A stretch of 64,000 bases of DNA from an uncultured Tateyamaria sp. GTDB taxonomy: Bacteria > Pseudomonadota > Alphaproteobacteria > Rhodobacterales > Rhodobacteraceae. Shown here piece after piece: positions 25,192-34,559 of the stretch; position 1 is the stretch's first letter; the number at the start of each line of letters is the position of its first letter. Location: NCBI RefSeq assembly GCF_947496075.1, contig NZ_CANMBJ010000004.1:62001-126000 (forward strand), written 5' to 3'. The notes under the pieces were generated by a model. That model ran no database searches. It had not been told where the DNA came from and saw only the letters and a program-made list of their open reading frames with translations. A program made the position numbers and the translations under genes.

Positions 25192-25329
25192 ATGTTCGGA
25201 TTGATCCGCACGCCTATCCTGATCCTGATCGCCTTCCTGGCGGGCTTGATGTTTGAACGCAGCCAGGGGGCAGAGGCGTGCACGGACCAAGGCGGCGTGA
25301 TGCGTGACGGAGTGTGCTGGAATGAGTGA
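25192..25329 (+). CDS. 45-residue membrane-anchored Cys protein upstream of rimM
   Basis: [20 protein letters not shown] forms one hydrophobic helix, followed by [20 protein letters not shown] and VCWNE, with two cysteines. The layout suggests an exported or membrane-tethered peptide with a possible disulfide. Its stop overlaps the rimM start (ATGAGTGA), which implies coupled translation, and the codon choice matches the neighbours. The function is unknown. A short gene like this is easily missed by annotation. Confidence 0.6.
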   Translation: MFGLIRTPILILIAFLAGLMFERSQGAEACTDQGGVMRDGVCWNE

Positions 25330-25828
25330 TGATGTGATCTGTGTCGGCGTGATCAGCGGCGCCTACGGTGTGCATGGCGAGGTGCGGTTAAAGTCGTTCT
25401 GCGCCCTGCCCGAGGACATCGAAACCTATAGCCCGCTCACGACCGAAGACGGCAAGCGCTCATTTTCCCTTGCGCTCATACGTCCCATGAAAAATGGCTT
25501 CGTCGCCCGCATCGCCGAGGTTGCGACCAAGGAGGAAGCCGACGCGCTCAAGGGAACGCAACTTTTTGCCCGCCGCGACCAACTCCCGCACCTGCCGGAT
25601 GATGAATTCTACTACACGGATCTCGTGGGACTCGAGGTGTTCGACACCGGCGGCACGTCTTTGGGTCACGTGAAATCCGTACAGAACCACGGCGCCAGCG
25701 ACCTGCTTGAGGTGCACATGCCCGGGGCCACGGCGACGGTCCTCTTGCCCTTTACCAAGGCCGCCGTGCCGACCGTGGATCTGGCTGCGGGACGCATCGT
25801 GGCCGACCCACCCGAAGGGCTGTTCTGA
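25322..25828 (+). CDS. rimM: ribosome maturation factor RimM
   Basis: A 168-residue protein with the RimM opening [20 protein letters not shown] (start ATG 25322, overlapping the small upstream gene) and the PRC-barrel half with [15 protein letters not shown] (about 96-110) and [15 protein letters not shown]. It assists 30S maturation and processing of the 16S 3' domain. It is followed by trmD, the standard rimM-trmD order. Confidence 0.95.
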   Translation: MSDDVICVGVISGAYGVHGEVRLKSFCALPEDIETYSPLTTEDGKRSFSLALIRPMKNGFVARIAEVATKEEADALKGTQLFARRDQLPHLPDDEFYYTDLVGLEVFDTGGTSLGHVKSVQNHGASDLLEVHMPGATATVLLPFTKAAVPTVDLAAGRIVADPPEGLF

Positions 25829-25872
25829 TACCGGGCATTTCCCTCGGCCTTCGGATCGCATAACAGACGCCT

Positions 25873-26664
25873 ATGTCCACGCCCTCCAAATCCCATGGCC
25901 GCAAGGCCATCCGACCGACACTGAAACCATCCTCCCTGATGGACGAAGCCCCCGATCTTGTCGGTGTCTGGCAGGCCCGGATCGTCACCCTGTTTCCCGA
26001 AACCTTTCCCGGCGTGCTGGGCGCATCCCTGACGGGCAAGGCTCTGCAGGACGGCAAGTGGCAACTGCACACCCACGACCTGCGCGCGCATGGAGTTGGC
26101 AAGCACCGCAATGTCGATGACACCCCGGCGGGTGGCGGAGCCGGCATGGTGCTGCGCGCCGATGTGGTCAGCGCGGCACTGACCGAGGCACAGGCCCACG
26201 CCCGCGGGCGATGGCCCATCCTCTACTTGTCCCCGCGGGGACAACGCTTTGATCAGGCCATGGCCCGCGATCTGGCGCGCTGCGACGGCGTCACTATGCT
26301 CTGTGGCCGGTTCGAAGGCGTCGACGAACGGGTGCTAGAGCACTGGGGCATCACCGAGGTTTCTCTTGGCGATTTCGTGATGACCGGGGGAGAGATTGCA
26401 GCGCAAGCCATGCTCGACGCCACCGTGCGGCTCTTGCCCGGCGTTCTGGGCAACGCCGAAAGCGCAGTCGAGGAAAGCCATTCGAACGGCCTTCTGGAAC
26501 ACCCGCAATACACCCGCCCCGCCTCGTGGGAAGGGCGCGACATTCCCGATATCCTAATGTCCGGTCATCACGGCAAGGTGGCAGAATGGCGACGGGAGAT
26601 GTCAGAGAAGCTGACACGCGAACGGCGGCCCGACCTATGGGAAAAGCACCGCAACTCACGCTAA
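25873..26664 (+). CDS. trmD: tRNA (guanine-N1)-methyltransferase TrmD
   Basis: A 263-residue SPOUT methyltransferase. The catalytic knot is marked by RHNVDDTPAGGGAGMVLR-like sequence, LYLSPRGQRFDQAMARDLAR, CGRFEGVDERV and GDFVMTGGEIAAQAMLDA. It methylates G37 of tRNAs read by C-starting codons and prevents frameshifting. The N-terminus is extended by about 30 residues before the usual RIVTLFPETF; ATG 25939 would give a shorter form, and neither start has a strong SD. The palindrome TTGTCCCCGCGGGGACAA lies in the SPRGQ codons. Confidence 0.95.
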   Translation: MSTPSKSHGRKAIRPTLKPSSLMDEAPDLVGVWQARIVTLFPETFPGVLGASLTGKALQDGKWQLHTHDLRAHGVGKHRNVDDTPAGGGAGMVLRADVVSAALTEAQAHARGRWPILYLSPRGQRFDQAMARDLARCDGVTMLCGRFEGVDERVLEHWGITEVSLGDFVMTGGEIAAQAMLDATVRLLPGVLGNAESAVEESHSNGLLEHPQYTRPASWEGRDIPDILMSGHHGKVAEWRREMSEKLTRERRPDLWEKHRNSR

Positions 26665-26757
26665 ACTCAACCAGTGCGCAGAAAATTGATTTAAGTTCGG
26701 CTCAATTTCGCCGCAAAATCTCGAAAAAATAGAATATCGGCGCAACAGGGCAGACAT

Positions 26758-27138
26758 ATGCTGAAATTCTTAGCAAAACCGAGCTTCGGGGCAAACGCAG
26801 AACCTGAAAAGCCATACACGCGGTTTGGTGGCGAGACCCGCAAGCGGGTCAACACCCTGCGCCTGACACGGTTTGAGCAACATAGCACGGTCCCGGACAA
26901 CCGCGTTGGGGTGACACCTCAAAACCCCCTTGATCTCGCGACGGACATCCAGAGGGCCAGGGCGACACCCTCAGAGCTGATCAACGACGCAGCCCACCTG
27001 CATTCCACCGATCAGATTCCGCTTTGGGTCCTTAAAAAGGCGCTCCCTGCCCGCTTCGCCGGAACTCAACCGCCCCTCGAAGCAACAGATCCGTCATCAT
27101 TCGACGAGTTCTCTGCCGCTGACCGCGCACCCTCTTGA
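26758..27138 (+). CDS. hypothetical protein between trmD and rplS
   Basis: A 126-residue open frame starting MLKFLAKPSFGANAEPEKPY. It has no signal peptide, membrane helix or motif I recognise; the centre is rich in Thr, Arg and Pro and the C-terminus is acidic. Codon third positions are less GC-rich than in neighbouring genes, and the 93-bp gap before it is AT-rich (TTTCGCCGCAAAATCTCG). It could be a lineage-specific gene, a horizontally acquired stretch or a spurious frame. Confidence 0.35.
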   Translation: MLKFLAKPSFGANAEPEKPYTRFGGETRKRVNTLRLTRFEQHSTVPDNRVGVTPQNPLDLATDIQRARATPSELINDAAHLHSTDQIPLWVLKKALPARFAGTQPPLEATDPSSFDEFSAADRAPS

Positions 27139-27369
27139 TCGCCGTCAAACCTACGCCTATACACCGCTCAGCCTGACTCGGTTTCTCCGAATTGGGTTGC
27201 TTGTGCTGTGGCGCCTTCTTCGGCGCTTTCCAGCAGCACCTGCATCTGAACAAAAGGAATGATGACCTGACCTCTGGCGGGCGCAATGGCGGACCCGGTG
27301 AAGACACAGAGCTCTGAGGCGCGACAAACCTTCGTGGGCAAACCACGAGCATGATAGGAGTGATGGTCA

Positions 27370-27759
27370 ATGGACCTGATCGCACAGCTAGAGGCGGAAC
27401 AGATTGCCGCCCTGGGGAAAGACATCCCCGACTTCAAAGCCGGTGATACCATCCGCGTCGGCTACAAGGTGACCGAAGGCACGCGCACCCGTGTGCAGAA
27501 CTACGAAGGCGTCTGCATCGCCCGCAACAACGGCTCGGGCATCGCCGGTTCGTTCACCGTTCGCAAGATTTCGTTTGGCGAAGGCGTGGAACGTGTGTTC
27601 CCGCTGTTTTCGACCAACATCGACAGCATCACCGTGGTCCGCCGCGGTCGCGTGCGTCGCGCCAAACTGTACTACCTCCGCACCCGCCGCGGCAAATCGG
27701 CCCGGATCGCGGAAGTCTCCAACTACAAACCCAAGAAGTCCGAAGGAGCCGAGGCATGA
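27370..27759 (+). CDS. rplS: 50S ribosomal protein L19
   Basis: A 129-residue L19 with the typical N-terminus [40 protein letters not shown] and the core [20 protein letters not shown]. It ends with the basic [15 protein letters not shown]. It lies after a 231-bp gap that may hold its own promoter or an autoregulatory leader; I saw no definite structure in that gap. Its stop overlaps rpmE by four bases. Confidence 0.96.
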   Translation: MDLIAQLEAEQIAALGKDIPDFKAGDTIRVGYKVTEGTRTRVQNYEGVCIARNNGSGIAGSFTVRKISFGEGVERVFPLFSTNIDSITVVRRGRVRRAKLYYLRTRRGKSARIAEVSNYKPKKSEGAEA

Positions 27760-27977
27760 AGGCCGATACGCATCCCGACTACCACATCATCGACGTCAAG
27801 ATGACGGACGGCACAGTGGTTCAAATGAAATCGACATGGGGCAAGGAAGGCGACCAGCTGTCGCTCGACATCGACCCCTCCGTGCACCCCGCATGGACCG
27901 GCGGTTCGTCCCGCCTGATGGACACCGGCGGCCGCGTGTCCAAGTTCAAGAACAAATACGCCGGTCTGGGCTTCTAA
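27756..27977 (+). CDS. rpmE: 50S ribosomal protein L31
   Basis: A 73-residue L31 starting [20 protein letters not shown], with [20 protein letters not shown] and [10 protein letters not shown]. The four-cysteine zinc ribbon of classical L31 is absent, so this is the Zn-independent (C-minus) form common in alphaproteobacteria. The start lies in the rplS stop (ATGA). A strong terminator follows 24 bp later and ends the ribosomal cluster. Confidence 0.95.
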   Translation: MKADTHPDYHIIDVKMTDGTVVQMKSTWGKEGDQLSLDIDPSVHPAWTGGSSRLMDTGGRVSKFKNKYAGLGF

Positions 27978-28000
27978 AGCATCCACACTACATAAAAGAC

Positions 28001-28030
28001 AAAGCCGCTCCAACGGGGGCGGCTTTTTTC
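28001..28030 (+). terminator. rho-independent terminator after rpmE
   Basis: GCCGCTCC pairs with GGGGGCGGC around AAC and is followed by a run of six T (28024-28029). It lies 24 bp after the L31 stop and is the clearest intrinsic terminator in the window. Confidence 0.85.
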
Positions 28031-28102
28031 GTTCAGGGCCAAAGCATCTTGCCGCGCGGCCCCGCCGTCGCGATAGTATCCCGATCCATCTGGAGGACGG
28101 CG

Positions 28103-28489
28103 ATGCGCACCGCACCACTCATCTTGGCACTCTTGATCGCGGCCACACCAGCCGCGGCCCAGGCGGATATCCAAACCGCCACCAAACGCGCCAAGTCCGG
28201 TCAATTCGATGCACAAGGCGCAGTGCGCTGCGCACAAGAGGTCGGACAGGATCTTGGCACCTGTGACGCCTCGGTCGCCCGCGCGACAGGATCGGCAGCG
28301 GTGGTTGTGACCTTTCCCAACGGCTTTGCTCGCACACTGACATTCTCGGACGGCGCATTCCTGCGCGGCAATGCGACAATGTCGGGGGTCGGAACGGATA
28401 CCGACTGGCAGCTGACCAATGGCACCTACCATATCCGGGTGGATGACCAGCGCTTCGACATCCCCGAAACGCTGGTCACTGCAGATTAG
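28103..28489 (+). CDS. secreted protein of unknown function
   Basis: A 128-residue protein with a clear signal peptide (MRTAPLILALLIAATPAAAQ) and an SD of TGGAGGA before ATG 28103. The mature part has two cysteines (VRCAQEVGQDLGTCDASVAR) that could form a disulfide, then a beta-rich stretch with VVVTFPNGFARTLTFSDGAF and YHIRVDDQRFDIPETLV. I do not recognise a named family. Its stop overlaps the convergent PQQ-type dehydrogenase stop by four bases. Confidence 0.75.
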   Translation: MRTAPLILALLIAATPAAAQADIQTATKRAKSGQFDAQGAVRCAQEVGQDLGTCDASVARATGSAAVVVTFPNGFARTLTFSDGAFLRGNATMSGVGTDTDWQLTNGTYHIRVDDQRFDIPETLVTAD

Positions 28490-29778
28490 CCGCCGGGCGT
28501 CAGCTTATAGATCGTACCTTCGTCGATGGACGTGTACAGGCTGCCATCCGGCCCCATAACCACCGACCGGAACCGGCCCGACTCCATCGGCAGGGTCATC
28601 TCGGTCACGTCCTCCACATCCGCAACATCTTCGTTGAATTGGATCACGTCGAGGCGTTGCCCAATGGGCGTGCCGCCAAATCCGATCCCCATGATGCCGA
28701 CAACCATCGCGCCATTCCACTCGCCCCAGGCGTCCCCCTCCAGGAACGCGGCCGAGGACATCCCCTGCGACCAGCCATTGTTGTTCCAGACCGGTGGCAT
28801 GGCATCAGGATAGGTATCGAAATCGGTCATCGGCATAAACGCCGCACGCTCGTACCGGTTCATGCCCTCTTCCTGGTTGGGGCTGTAGCCACAGTAATTG
28901 TCGGGGCAATCGCCACGCCCAGCCACGTTCGGGCGCGGGTCCCACCCGGCATTGCCACCGTTTTCCAGAATGGTGATTTCATCCGAATGCCATGGTCCGT
29001 GTTCTGCCGTGATGGCCTGTCCCGTCTCGGGGTGGAACGCGATACCCTGCACGTTGCGGTGCCCGTAAGTGTACGTCCGCGCGTCAAAGCCTTCAGGCGG
29101 GCTGTTGTCGGCATGGGCATTGCCGTCAGTATCGATCCGGATCACTTTCGATCCCATCATCGTCGGGCTCTGCGGCACCTCGCCATTATGGGTGTCACCC
29201 GTTGTCAGCCACAACGCGCCATCCGCGCTGAACCGCACGCGGCCCCCGTTATGCGCTCCAGGTCCCCCGAACGGGTGATCGGACGCCGCCATTTTGTAAG
29301 GCACATCGTCGATGATGTCCGTCCGATCCGACACGCTTGTGAAATCATCGCTGACCGTGAATCGCATCAGCCGGTTGGTGTGCGGGTCCGACATGTTCGA
29401 TGTGGAATAGACATAGATGCGCCGGTTGTTGGCAAAGTCGGGGTCAAAGGCGACGCCCATCATGCCCGCCTGCCCTTCACAGAACAGGTCAGCGCCATTG
29501 GCCGCATATCCGGCCGTGTCGGCAACGCCGTAAAGCGCAGTCACAGTTCCATCCGGCATCCGCACGGACAGCCCCTTGCACTTTTCCGTAAACAGCATCG
29601 TGCCATCGTCGAGGAACGCCATGTCCCAAGGGTTTTCGAGGCCATCAAGCACAACCTCGTGCGTCAGACTGGTGGTGTTCATGCCGCTCTGGGCCAGCAG
29701 CGGCGATGATGAAATAGCCGTCGCCGCAAGCAGTGATGCAATGACCGATAGTTTGGAATGCGTGGTATAACCGGACAT
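28486..29778 (-). CDS. PQQ-dependent aldose/sorbosone-type dehydrogenase
   Basis: A 430-residue exported protein (signal peptide about residues 1-29, ending SSSPLLAQ). It has the beta-propeller features of the soluble PQQ glucose/aldose dehydrogenase (GSDH) family: LENPWDMAFLDDGTMLFTEK, GQAGMMGVAFDPDF, DHPFGGPGAHNGGRVRFSAD and the GHRNVQGIAFHPETG segment. The propeller catalytic His-type residue is plausibly in PFGGPGAHNGG. It oxidises aldoses in the periplasm with PQQ. A cytochrome c gene lies 162 bp upstream on the same strand and is a likely electron acceptor. No pqq genes are in the window. Confidence 0.85.
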   Translation of the reverse strand: MSGYTTHSKLSVIASLLAATAISSSPLLAQSGMNTTSLTHEVVLDGLENPWDMAFLDDGTMLFTEKCKGLSVRMPDGTVTALYGVADTAGYAANGADLFCEGQAGMMGVAFDPDFANNRRIYVYSTSNMSDPHTNRLMRFTVSDDFTSVSDRTDIIDDVPYKMAASDHPFGGPGAHNGGRVRFSADGALWLTTGDTHNGEVPQSPTMMGSKVIRIDTDGNAHADNSPPEGFDARTYTYGHRNVQGIAFHPETGQAITAEHGPWHSDEITILENGGNAGWDPRPNVAGRGDCPDNYCGYSPNQEEGMNRYERAAFMPMTDFDTYPDAMPPVWNNNGWSQGMSSAAFLEGDAWGEWNGAMVVGIMGIGFGGTPIGQRLDVIQFNEDVADVEDVTEMTLPMESGRFRSVVMGPDGSLYTSIDEGTIYKLTPGG

Positions 29779-29940
29779 AGTTTCCTCCCTTAAATGGTGT
29801 CATTCGCCATCCGGAGGGTGCTCTTTGTTTTTATGTCCGGACAAGCCAGACTTTCACGGTATGGTGGTGCCATACGCTGGTCAATGTTTAGTTTACCCAA
29901 GGGCAACTTTATGCCGGTGCATCCATACGGATACGAACGG

Positions 29941-30306
29941 TCAATCGAATGCCGTCGCCACATAGACCGAAATATTGACAATATCCTCGTCCGACAGCCG
30001 CTTGGCATGAGAAATCATCAGGATCGAATTGGGCCCAATCTTTTCACCGGCGCGATACCTTTCAAGCTGCGTGGCGATATAGGCAGGGTCCAGGTCAGCA
30101 AGTGCAGGATAGCTTGAGGCCCCTTGTGCCTTGTTGCCATGGCAAGCCCGGCACGATTTTCGAAAGATGTCCTGCGCCGCGTCCACGTCGATCACTTGGT
30201 CTTCGGATATCGCGGCGGCGCTGGCGCTGCTTTCGGTCGTGGTGTCCGCCCAAGTGGCACACGCCCAAACGCTGATCGCAACGGTCAAAAGGCAGCGTAT
30301 TAGCAT
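29941..30306 (-). CDS. small c-type cytochrome
   Basis: A 121-residue exported protein starting at ATG 30306 with AGGAGA upstream. The signal peptide is MLIRCLLTVAISVWACATWA. One haem motif, CRACH, sits near residues 52-56, and the Met of SILMISHAKRLSDEDI is a candidate axial ligand. The size and the IAT/YLE-type helices fit a class I cytochrome of the cytochrome c553 kind. It precedes the PQQ-type dehydrogenase in the same direction, which makes it a candidate electron acceptor for that enzyme. Confidence 0.82.
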   Translation of the reverse strand: MLIRCLLTVAISVWACATWADTTTESSASAAAISEDQVIDVDAAQDIFRKSCRACHGNKAQGASSYPALADLDPAYIATQLERYRAGEKIGPNSILMISHAKRLSDEDIVNISVYVATAFD

Positions 30307-30589
30307 CAACACGGGTCTCCTCTCCTTGCACAATCCCTCAGTAGTAGAAGGTCCAGCGCAATTCGTCCAATGCCCGTCCGCGTCGGGAACGCGATCGGAT
30401 GGTCTATGGACTGCTAGGAGAGGCGGGGATTTTGCACCAAAGACACCTCGCCCATCCCGCCTGTCTCCAGAACAGGCGAGCCCACATCCAATGCCAGCTA
30501 CTGCGGTGAAAACCCTAACAGTTCCTGAATCCGCCGCTGTAACCCATTGAAATTTCAAAGGCTGGAATATGTCCCACGCCGGGACACCC

Positions 30590-31234
30590 CTACCGCGACA
30601 GGGCCGCAGCCTCCTTCGCGAGGGCCTCGATCCCGGCCCAATCCCCAGCTGTAACCAGGTCCTTGGGGGCCACCCAGGACCCCCCGGCACAGACCACATT
30701 CGGCAGGCTCAGATAGCTATTCGCATTCCCCATGCTCACCCCTCCCGTCGGGCAGAACGATATCTGCGGCAAGGGCGCACCAATGGCCTTCAAAGCAGGG
30801 GCACCACCCGAAGCCTCAGCCGGAAAAAACTTGAGCATGTCATATCCACGCGCGAACAAACACATCGCTTCAGACGCAGTGGCGGCACCCGGCAGCAAGG
30901 GCAACTCCTCGGCCTCGCAGGCGGCAATCAGCGCCTCGGTGGCACCCGGGGATACCCCGAACTGCGCGCCAGCCTCCTTGGCCGCCTTCACGTCATCCGG
31001 TGTCACCAAAGTCCCGGCACCAACAACCCCACCTGACACCTTGGACATCGCAGCGATGACATCCAATGCGGCTGGCGTGCGCAGGGTCACCTCAAGCGCG
31101 GGCAGTCCACCTGCCACCAGCGCCTCGGCCAGAGGTTGGGCATGGGCGACATCGTCCACCACAAGCACCGGCACAATTGGCGCAAGGTCACAGATTTCAC
31201 GGGCACGCACGGCAGCGGCTTTGGCAGTCAGCAT
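30590..31234 (-). CDS. eda: 2-keto-3-deoxy-6-phosphogluconate aldolase (Eda)
   Basis: A 214-residue class I aldolase. Signatures are APIVPVLVVDDVAHAQPLAE, ALPALEVTLRTPAALDVIAA, the Glu of LEVTLRT, and the Schiff-base Lys in MLKFFPAEASGG (near residue 136), plus ISFCPTGGVSMGN. It cleaves KDPG to pyruvate and glyceraldehyde-3-phosphate. It is one base after the stop of edd on the same strand, so the two form the Entner-Doudoroff operon. Confidence 0.95.
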   Translation of the reverse strand: MLTAKAAAVRAREICDLAPIVPVLVVDDVAHAQPLAEALVAGGLPALEVTLRTPAALDVIAAMSKVSGGVVGAGTLVTPDDVKAAKEAGAQFGVSPGATEALIAACEAEELPLLPGAATASEAMCLFARGYDMLKFFPAEASGGAPALKAIGAPLPQISFCPTGGVSMGNANSYLSLPNVVCAGGSWVAPKDLVTAGDWAGIEALAKEAAALSR

Positions 31235-33049
31235 TCAAAAGTCTCCAAATACGGTTGCGCCAGTATTGGCGGACCCGACGGTATTGCGGAAGGCGTGGAA
31301 CATGTCGCGCCCCGCCCCCCAGTGATTGCCCGAAAGATCGGCGGTGGCATGCGGACGGTCAAGCACACCTTCAGTCAGAACTTCAAGCTGCCCGGCCTCG
31401 GCATCAACACGGATCAGGTCGCCATCTCGCACTTGCGCGATCACGCCTCCATCCAGCGCCTCGGGGCAAACATGGATGGCCGACGGCACCTTGCCCGATG
31501 CGCCAGACATGCGGCCATCCGTGACCAGCGCGACCTTCTGCCCACGGCCCTGCATGATACCCAGTATCGGTGTCAGGCTGTGCAATTCCGGCATCCCATT
31601 GGCTTTGGGGCCTTGGAACCGAACCACGATAACAAAGTCACCCTCGCCGAATTCGCCGGCCTTGAACGCGGCCTTCACGTCGTCTTGTTCACGGAACACG
31701 CGCGCTGGGGCTTCGACGATCCGGTGTTCCGGTGCCACGGCTGAGATTTTCATGACCCCTGTTCCCAAGTTACCGGCAAGGCGGCTCAGCCCACCGGTTG
31801 CCTGAAACGGATCAGCCGCAGGGCGCACGATCTTGTCGTTCAGGCTTTTGCCCGCACCCGCTTGCCAAGTCAGTGCACCGTCGATCAGCTTGGGTTCCTG
31901 CGTGTAATTCTCCAACCCCTCACCCGCGACGGTTTGCGTGTCATCGTGCAGCAAGCCTGCGCCCAGAAGCTCGCCAATCATGAAGCCAAGACCACCCGCC
32001 GCATGGAAGTGGTTCACGTCCGCCAGACCGTTGGGATAGACGCGCGCGATCAGCGGTGTCACCTCGGACAGGTCGCAGAAGTCTTCCCAATCCAGCACAA
32101 TGCCCCCGGCCCGCGCCATGGCGATCAAGTGGATCAACAAGTTGGTAGAGCCACCCGTCGCATTCAGGCCAACAATCCCGTTCACAAACGCCTTTTCGTC
32201 CAGGATATTGCAGACCGGCGTGTAGTTGTTGCCCAAGGCCGACAAGGACAGCGCGCGCTTGGCCCCTTCAACCGTAAGCGCATCGCGCAGCGGCGTATTC
32301 GGGTTGACGAAGGACGAGCCCGGCAAATGCAGGCCCATGAATTCCATCAGCATCTGGTTGGTGTTGGCCGTGCCATAGAAGGTACAGGTGCCCGGACCAT
32401 GGTAGGCAGCCATTTCCGACGCGAGCAATTCCTCACGCGTCGCTTCGCCCGCCGCGAACCTCTGGCGGACCTTGGCCTTTTCATCATTGGACAAGCCGCT
32501 GGTCATCGGACCTGCAGGGAGGAAGACAGCTGGCATGTGACCAAAGGACTGGGCCGCGATGATCAAACCCGGCACGATCTTGTCGCAGACGCCCAGAAAG
32601 ACGGCGGCATCGAAGACATTGTGGGACAGCGCCACGCCGGTCGCCATGGCAATGACATCGCGCGAAAACAGGCTTAGTTCCATGCCCGCCTCGCCTTGGG
32701 TCACACCGTCGCACATGGCGGGCACACCGCCCGCCACTTGCGCAGTTCCGCCCTCCGCCCGGATCGCGTCGCGGATCAGGGTCGGGTAGGTCTCGAACGG
32801 CTGATGTGCCGACAGCATATCATTGTAGGCCGTGACAATCCCAAGATTGCCAACGCTTGCTTCGGCCAGCCGGGACTGGTCAGGACCAGCCGCGGCAAAC
32901 GCATGGGCCTGGCCGCTACAGGACAGGTGCGCGCGGGCCGGACCTTGGGACTTGGCCGTAGCCATCCGATCCAGATACCGACGTCGTGTTGGTGCGCTGC
33001 GTTCGATCACACGTTCAGTCACGCGCTCAAGTGTAGGGTGCAGGGGCAT
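31235..33049 (-). CDS. edd: 6-phosphogluconate dehydratase (Edd)
   Basis: A 604-residue dehydratase of the IlvD/Edd family. The Fe-S cysteines can be seen in [20 protein letters not shown] and [17 protein letters not shown], with a third in the [14 protein letters not shown] loop. It converts 6-phosphogluconate to KDPG and precedes eda by one base. A LacI-type dyad lies 54 bp upstream. zwf and pgl, often with edd in roseobacters, are not in this window. Confidence 0.95.
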   Translation of the reverse strand: MPLHPTLERVTERVIERSAPTRRRYLDRMATAKSQGPARAHLSCSGQAHAFAAAGPDQSRLAEASVGNLGIVTAYNDMLSAHQPFETYPTLIRDAIRAEGGTAQVAGGVPAMCDGVTQGEAGMELSLFSRDVIAMATGVALSHNVFDAAVFLGVCDKIVPGLIIAAQSFGHMPAVFLPAGPMTSGLSNDEKAKVRQRFAAGEATREELLASEMAAYHGPGTCTFYGTANTNQMLMEFMGLHLPGSSFVNPNTPLRDALTVEGAKRALSLSALGNNYTPVCNILDEKAFVNGIVGLNATGGSTNLLIHLIAMARAGGIVLDWEDFCDLSEVTPLIARVYPNGLADVNHFHAAGGLGFMIGELLGAGLLHDDTQTVAGEGLENYTQEPKLIDGALTWQAGAGKSLNDKIVRPAADPFQATGGLSRLAGNLGTGVMKISAVAPEHRIVEAPARVFREQDDVKAAFKAGEFGEGDFVIVVRFQGPKANGMPELHSLTPILGIMQGRGQKVALVTDGRMSGASGKVPSAIHVCPEALDGGVIAQVRDGDLIRVDAEAGQLEVLTEGVLDRPHATADLSGNHWGAGRDMFHAFRNTVGSANTGATVFGDF

Positions 33050-33102
33050 CGTGCTCTCCTATCTCCTCATCTCGGTTTGGCCACATCTTATCACAGAGCG
33101 CC

Positions 33103-33116
33103 TGATAGCGCTAACA
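33103..33116. promoter_or_regulatory. LacI-type operator upstream of edd
   Basis: TGATAGCGCTAACA is a near-palindrome with the central AGCGCT typical of LacI/GalR operators in alphaproteobacteria. It lies 54 bp before edd, between edd and mipZ. No LacI-family gene lies in the window, so the regulator would be elsewhere. Confidence 0.5.
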
Positions 33117-33241
33117 GCTTCGTTGTGCAATCACCGCGCCACGGTGCCGCAGGAAAGTTTCCATGCCCGCTTTCAAAGGGTGTGAACACAACATATAGTG
33201 GCCCAAAATTCGCAAAGCGGATGTGCGGTAAGGGGACAATC

Positions 33242-34051
33242 ATGGCGCATATCATTGTTGTCGGCAACGAAAAGGGCGGGGCTGGCAAGTCCACCGTGTC
33301 GATGCATGTGGCCACAGCACTGGCGCGCGCTGGCAAGAAAGTCAGCGCACTCGATCTTGACCTGAGGCAACGGACATTCGGACGCTATGTCGAAAACCGC
33401 CGCACGTTTCTGGCGTCGGCTGACCTCGACCTGCCGTCACCGGATGTGCACGACCTGCCCGAGATCGACGCGTCGCAACTCAAGCCCGGCGAGAATATCT
33501 ATGATCATAGGCTCAGCGCGGCGGTGGCGACGCTCGAACCCGACAATGACTTTATCCTAATCGACTGCCCCGGCTCTCACACGCGGCTCAGTCAGGTCGC
33601 GCATTCGCTGGCCGACACGCTGATCACGCCCCTGAATGACAGCTTTGTCGATTTCGACCTGCTGGCGCGCATCGACTCGACGGGTGAGAAGATTCTTGGT
33701 CCCTCGGTCTATTCCGAGATGGTGTGGAACGCCCGTCAGTTGCGCGCGCAAGCGGGCCTGAAGCCCATCGACTGGATCGTTCTGCGCAACCGCATGGGCG
33801 CCCAGCGGATGGTCAACAAGGAAAAGATGGAACGCGCCATCAAGATGCTGGCCAAGCGTATCGGCTTCCGCATCGCACCCGGCTTTTCCGAACGGGTCAT
33901 CTTCCGTGAACTGTTCCCGCGTGGGCTAACCCTACTCGATCTCAAGGACATCGGGGTGAAGCAACTGAACATCTCGAATGTGGCGGCGCGACAGGAATTG
34001 CGGGACCTGATCAAGGCACTGAACCTGCCCGAGATCGAGGTCGACTTCTGA
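33242..34051 (+). CDS. mipZ: division-plane positioning ATPase MipZ
   Basis: A 269-residue P-loop ATPase of the ParA/MinD superfamily. The deviant Walker A (VVGNEKGGAGKSTVSMHVAT, about 6-25), the Walker B region FILIDCPGS and the Trp-containing MVWNARQLRAQAGLKPIDWI fit MipZ. MipZ forms a bipolar gradient with ParB and inhibits FtsZ away from midcell in alphaproteobacteria that lack Min. The start ATG 33242 is the one giving MAHIIVVGNEKGG. It is divergent from edd. Confidence 0.9.
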   Translation: MAHIIVVGNEKGGAGKSTVSMHVATALARAGKKVSALDLDLRQRTFGRYVENRRTFLASADLDLPSPDVHDLPEIDASQLKPGENIYDHRLSAAVATLEPDNDFILIDCPGSHTRLSQVAHSLADTLITPLNDSFVDFDLLARIDSTGEKILGPSVYSEMVWNARQLRAQAGLKPIDWIVLRNRMGAQRMVNKEKMERAIKMLAKRIGFRIAPGFSERVIFRELFPRGLTLLDLKDIGVKQLNISNVAARQELRDLIKALNLPEIEVDF

Positions 34052-34053
34052 TC

Positions 34054-34491
34054 CTAGTCTCGCTGCGCCAGACGCAACAACAAGCCACGCAACATGTTCG
34101 CTTCTTCAATTGAAATACTGTCTGTCAGGGCTGCATCGTAGTCCTGCGCGATGCCCTTCAAGTCGCGATAGACCTGCTGCCCGGCCGGTGTCAGGGTCAA
34201 GTATTCGACGCGTCGATCCTTATCTGCGCGCGTGCGGGTCAGGTATCGGCGCTCCGCCAGCCTTTGCACTGCGCGGCTGATCTTGGTCTTGTGCATCTGC
34301 GCACGCGCACCAATGTCGCTGGCCGTCATGCGACCGTAGATGCCCAGGTGAAACAGCACCCGCCACTCGTTCCGCAGCATCCCATACTTGTCCTTATAGA
34401 CCTTCTGGAACTCAAGGCTCGACGCCTCGGCCGCCTGGTTCAGCAAATAGGGCAGGAACTGGCGGACATCGAAGTCTTTGGCTGATTTCAT
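34054..34491 (-). CDS. MarR-family regulator of the homogentisate genes
   Basis: A 145-residue winged-helix regulator with [20 protein letters not shown], then [20 protein letters not shown] and the [15 protein letters not shown] wing, all typical of MarR. It is divergent from hmgA across 68 bp, and a perfect TAGTT/AACTA dyad lies in that gap. By position it likely represses hmgA-fahA and is released by an aromatic ligand such as homogentisate; that ligand is inference. Its stop is 2 bp from the mipZ stop. Confidence 0.88.
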   Translation of the reverse strand: MKSAKDFDVRQFLPYLLNQAAEASSLEFQKVYKDKYGMLRNEWRVLFHLGIYGRMTASDIGARAQMHKTKISRAVQRLAERRYLTRTRADKDRRVEYLTLTPAGQQVYRDLKGIAQDYDAALTDSISIEEANMLRGLLLRLAQRD

Positions 34492-34506
34492 TGGGGCATC
34501 GCTTGT

Positions 34507-34524
34507 TAGTTACAAAAACAACTA
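34507..34524. promoter_or_regulatory. candidate MarR operator before hmgA
   Basis: TAGTT, eight bases (ACAAAAAC), AACTA: a perfect 5-bp dyad 15 bp beyond the MarR start and 36 bp before the hmgA start. The same TAGTT/AACTA half-site occurs before the other MarR-containing cluster at 53511-53529. Confidence 0.5.
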
Positions 34525-34559
34525 TTACATCGGCAACCAATTCCGCAAGAGGGATCGCC

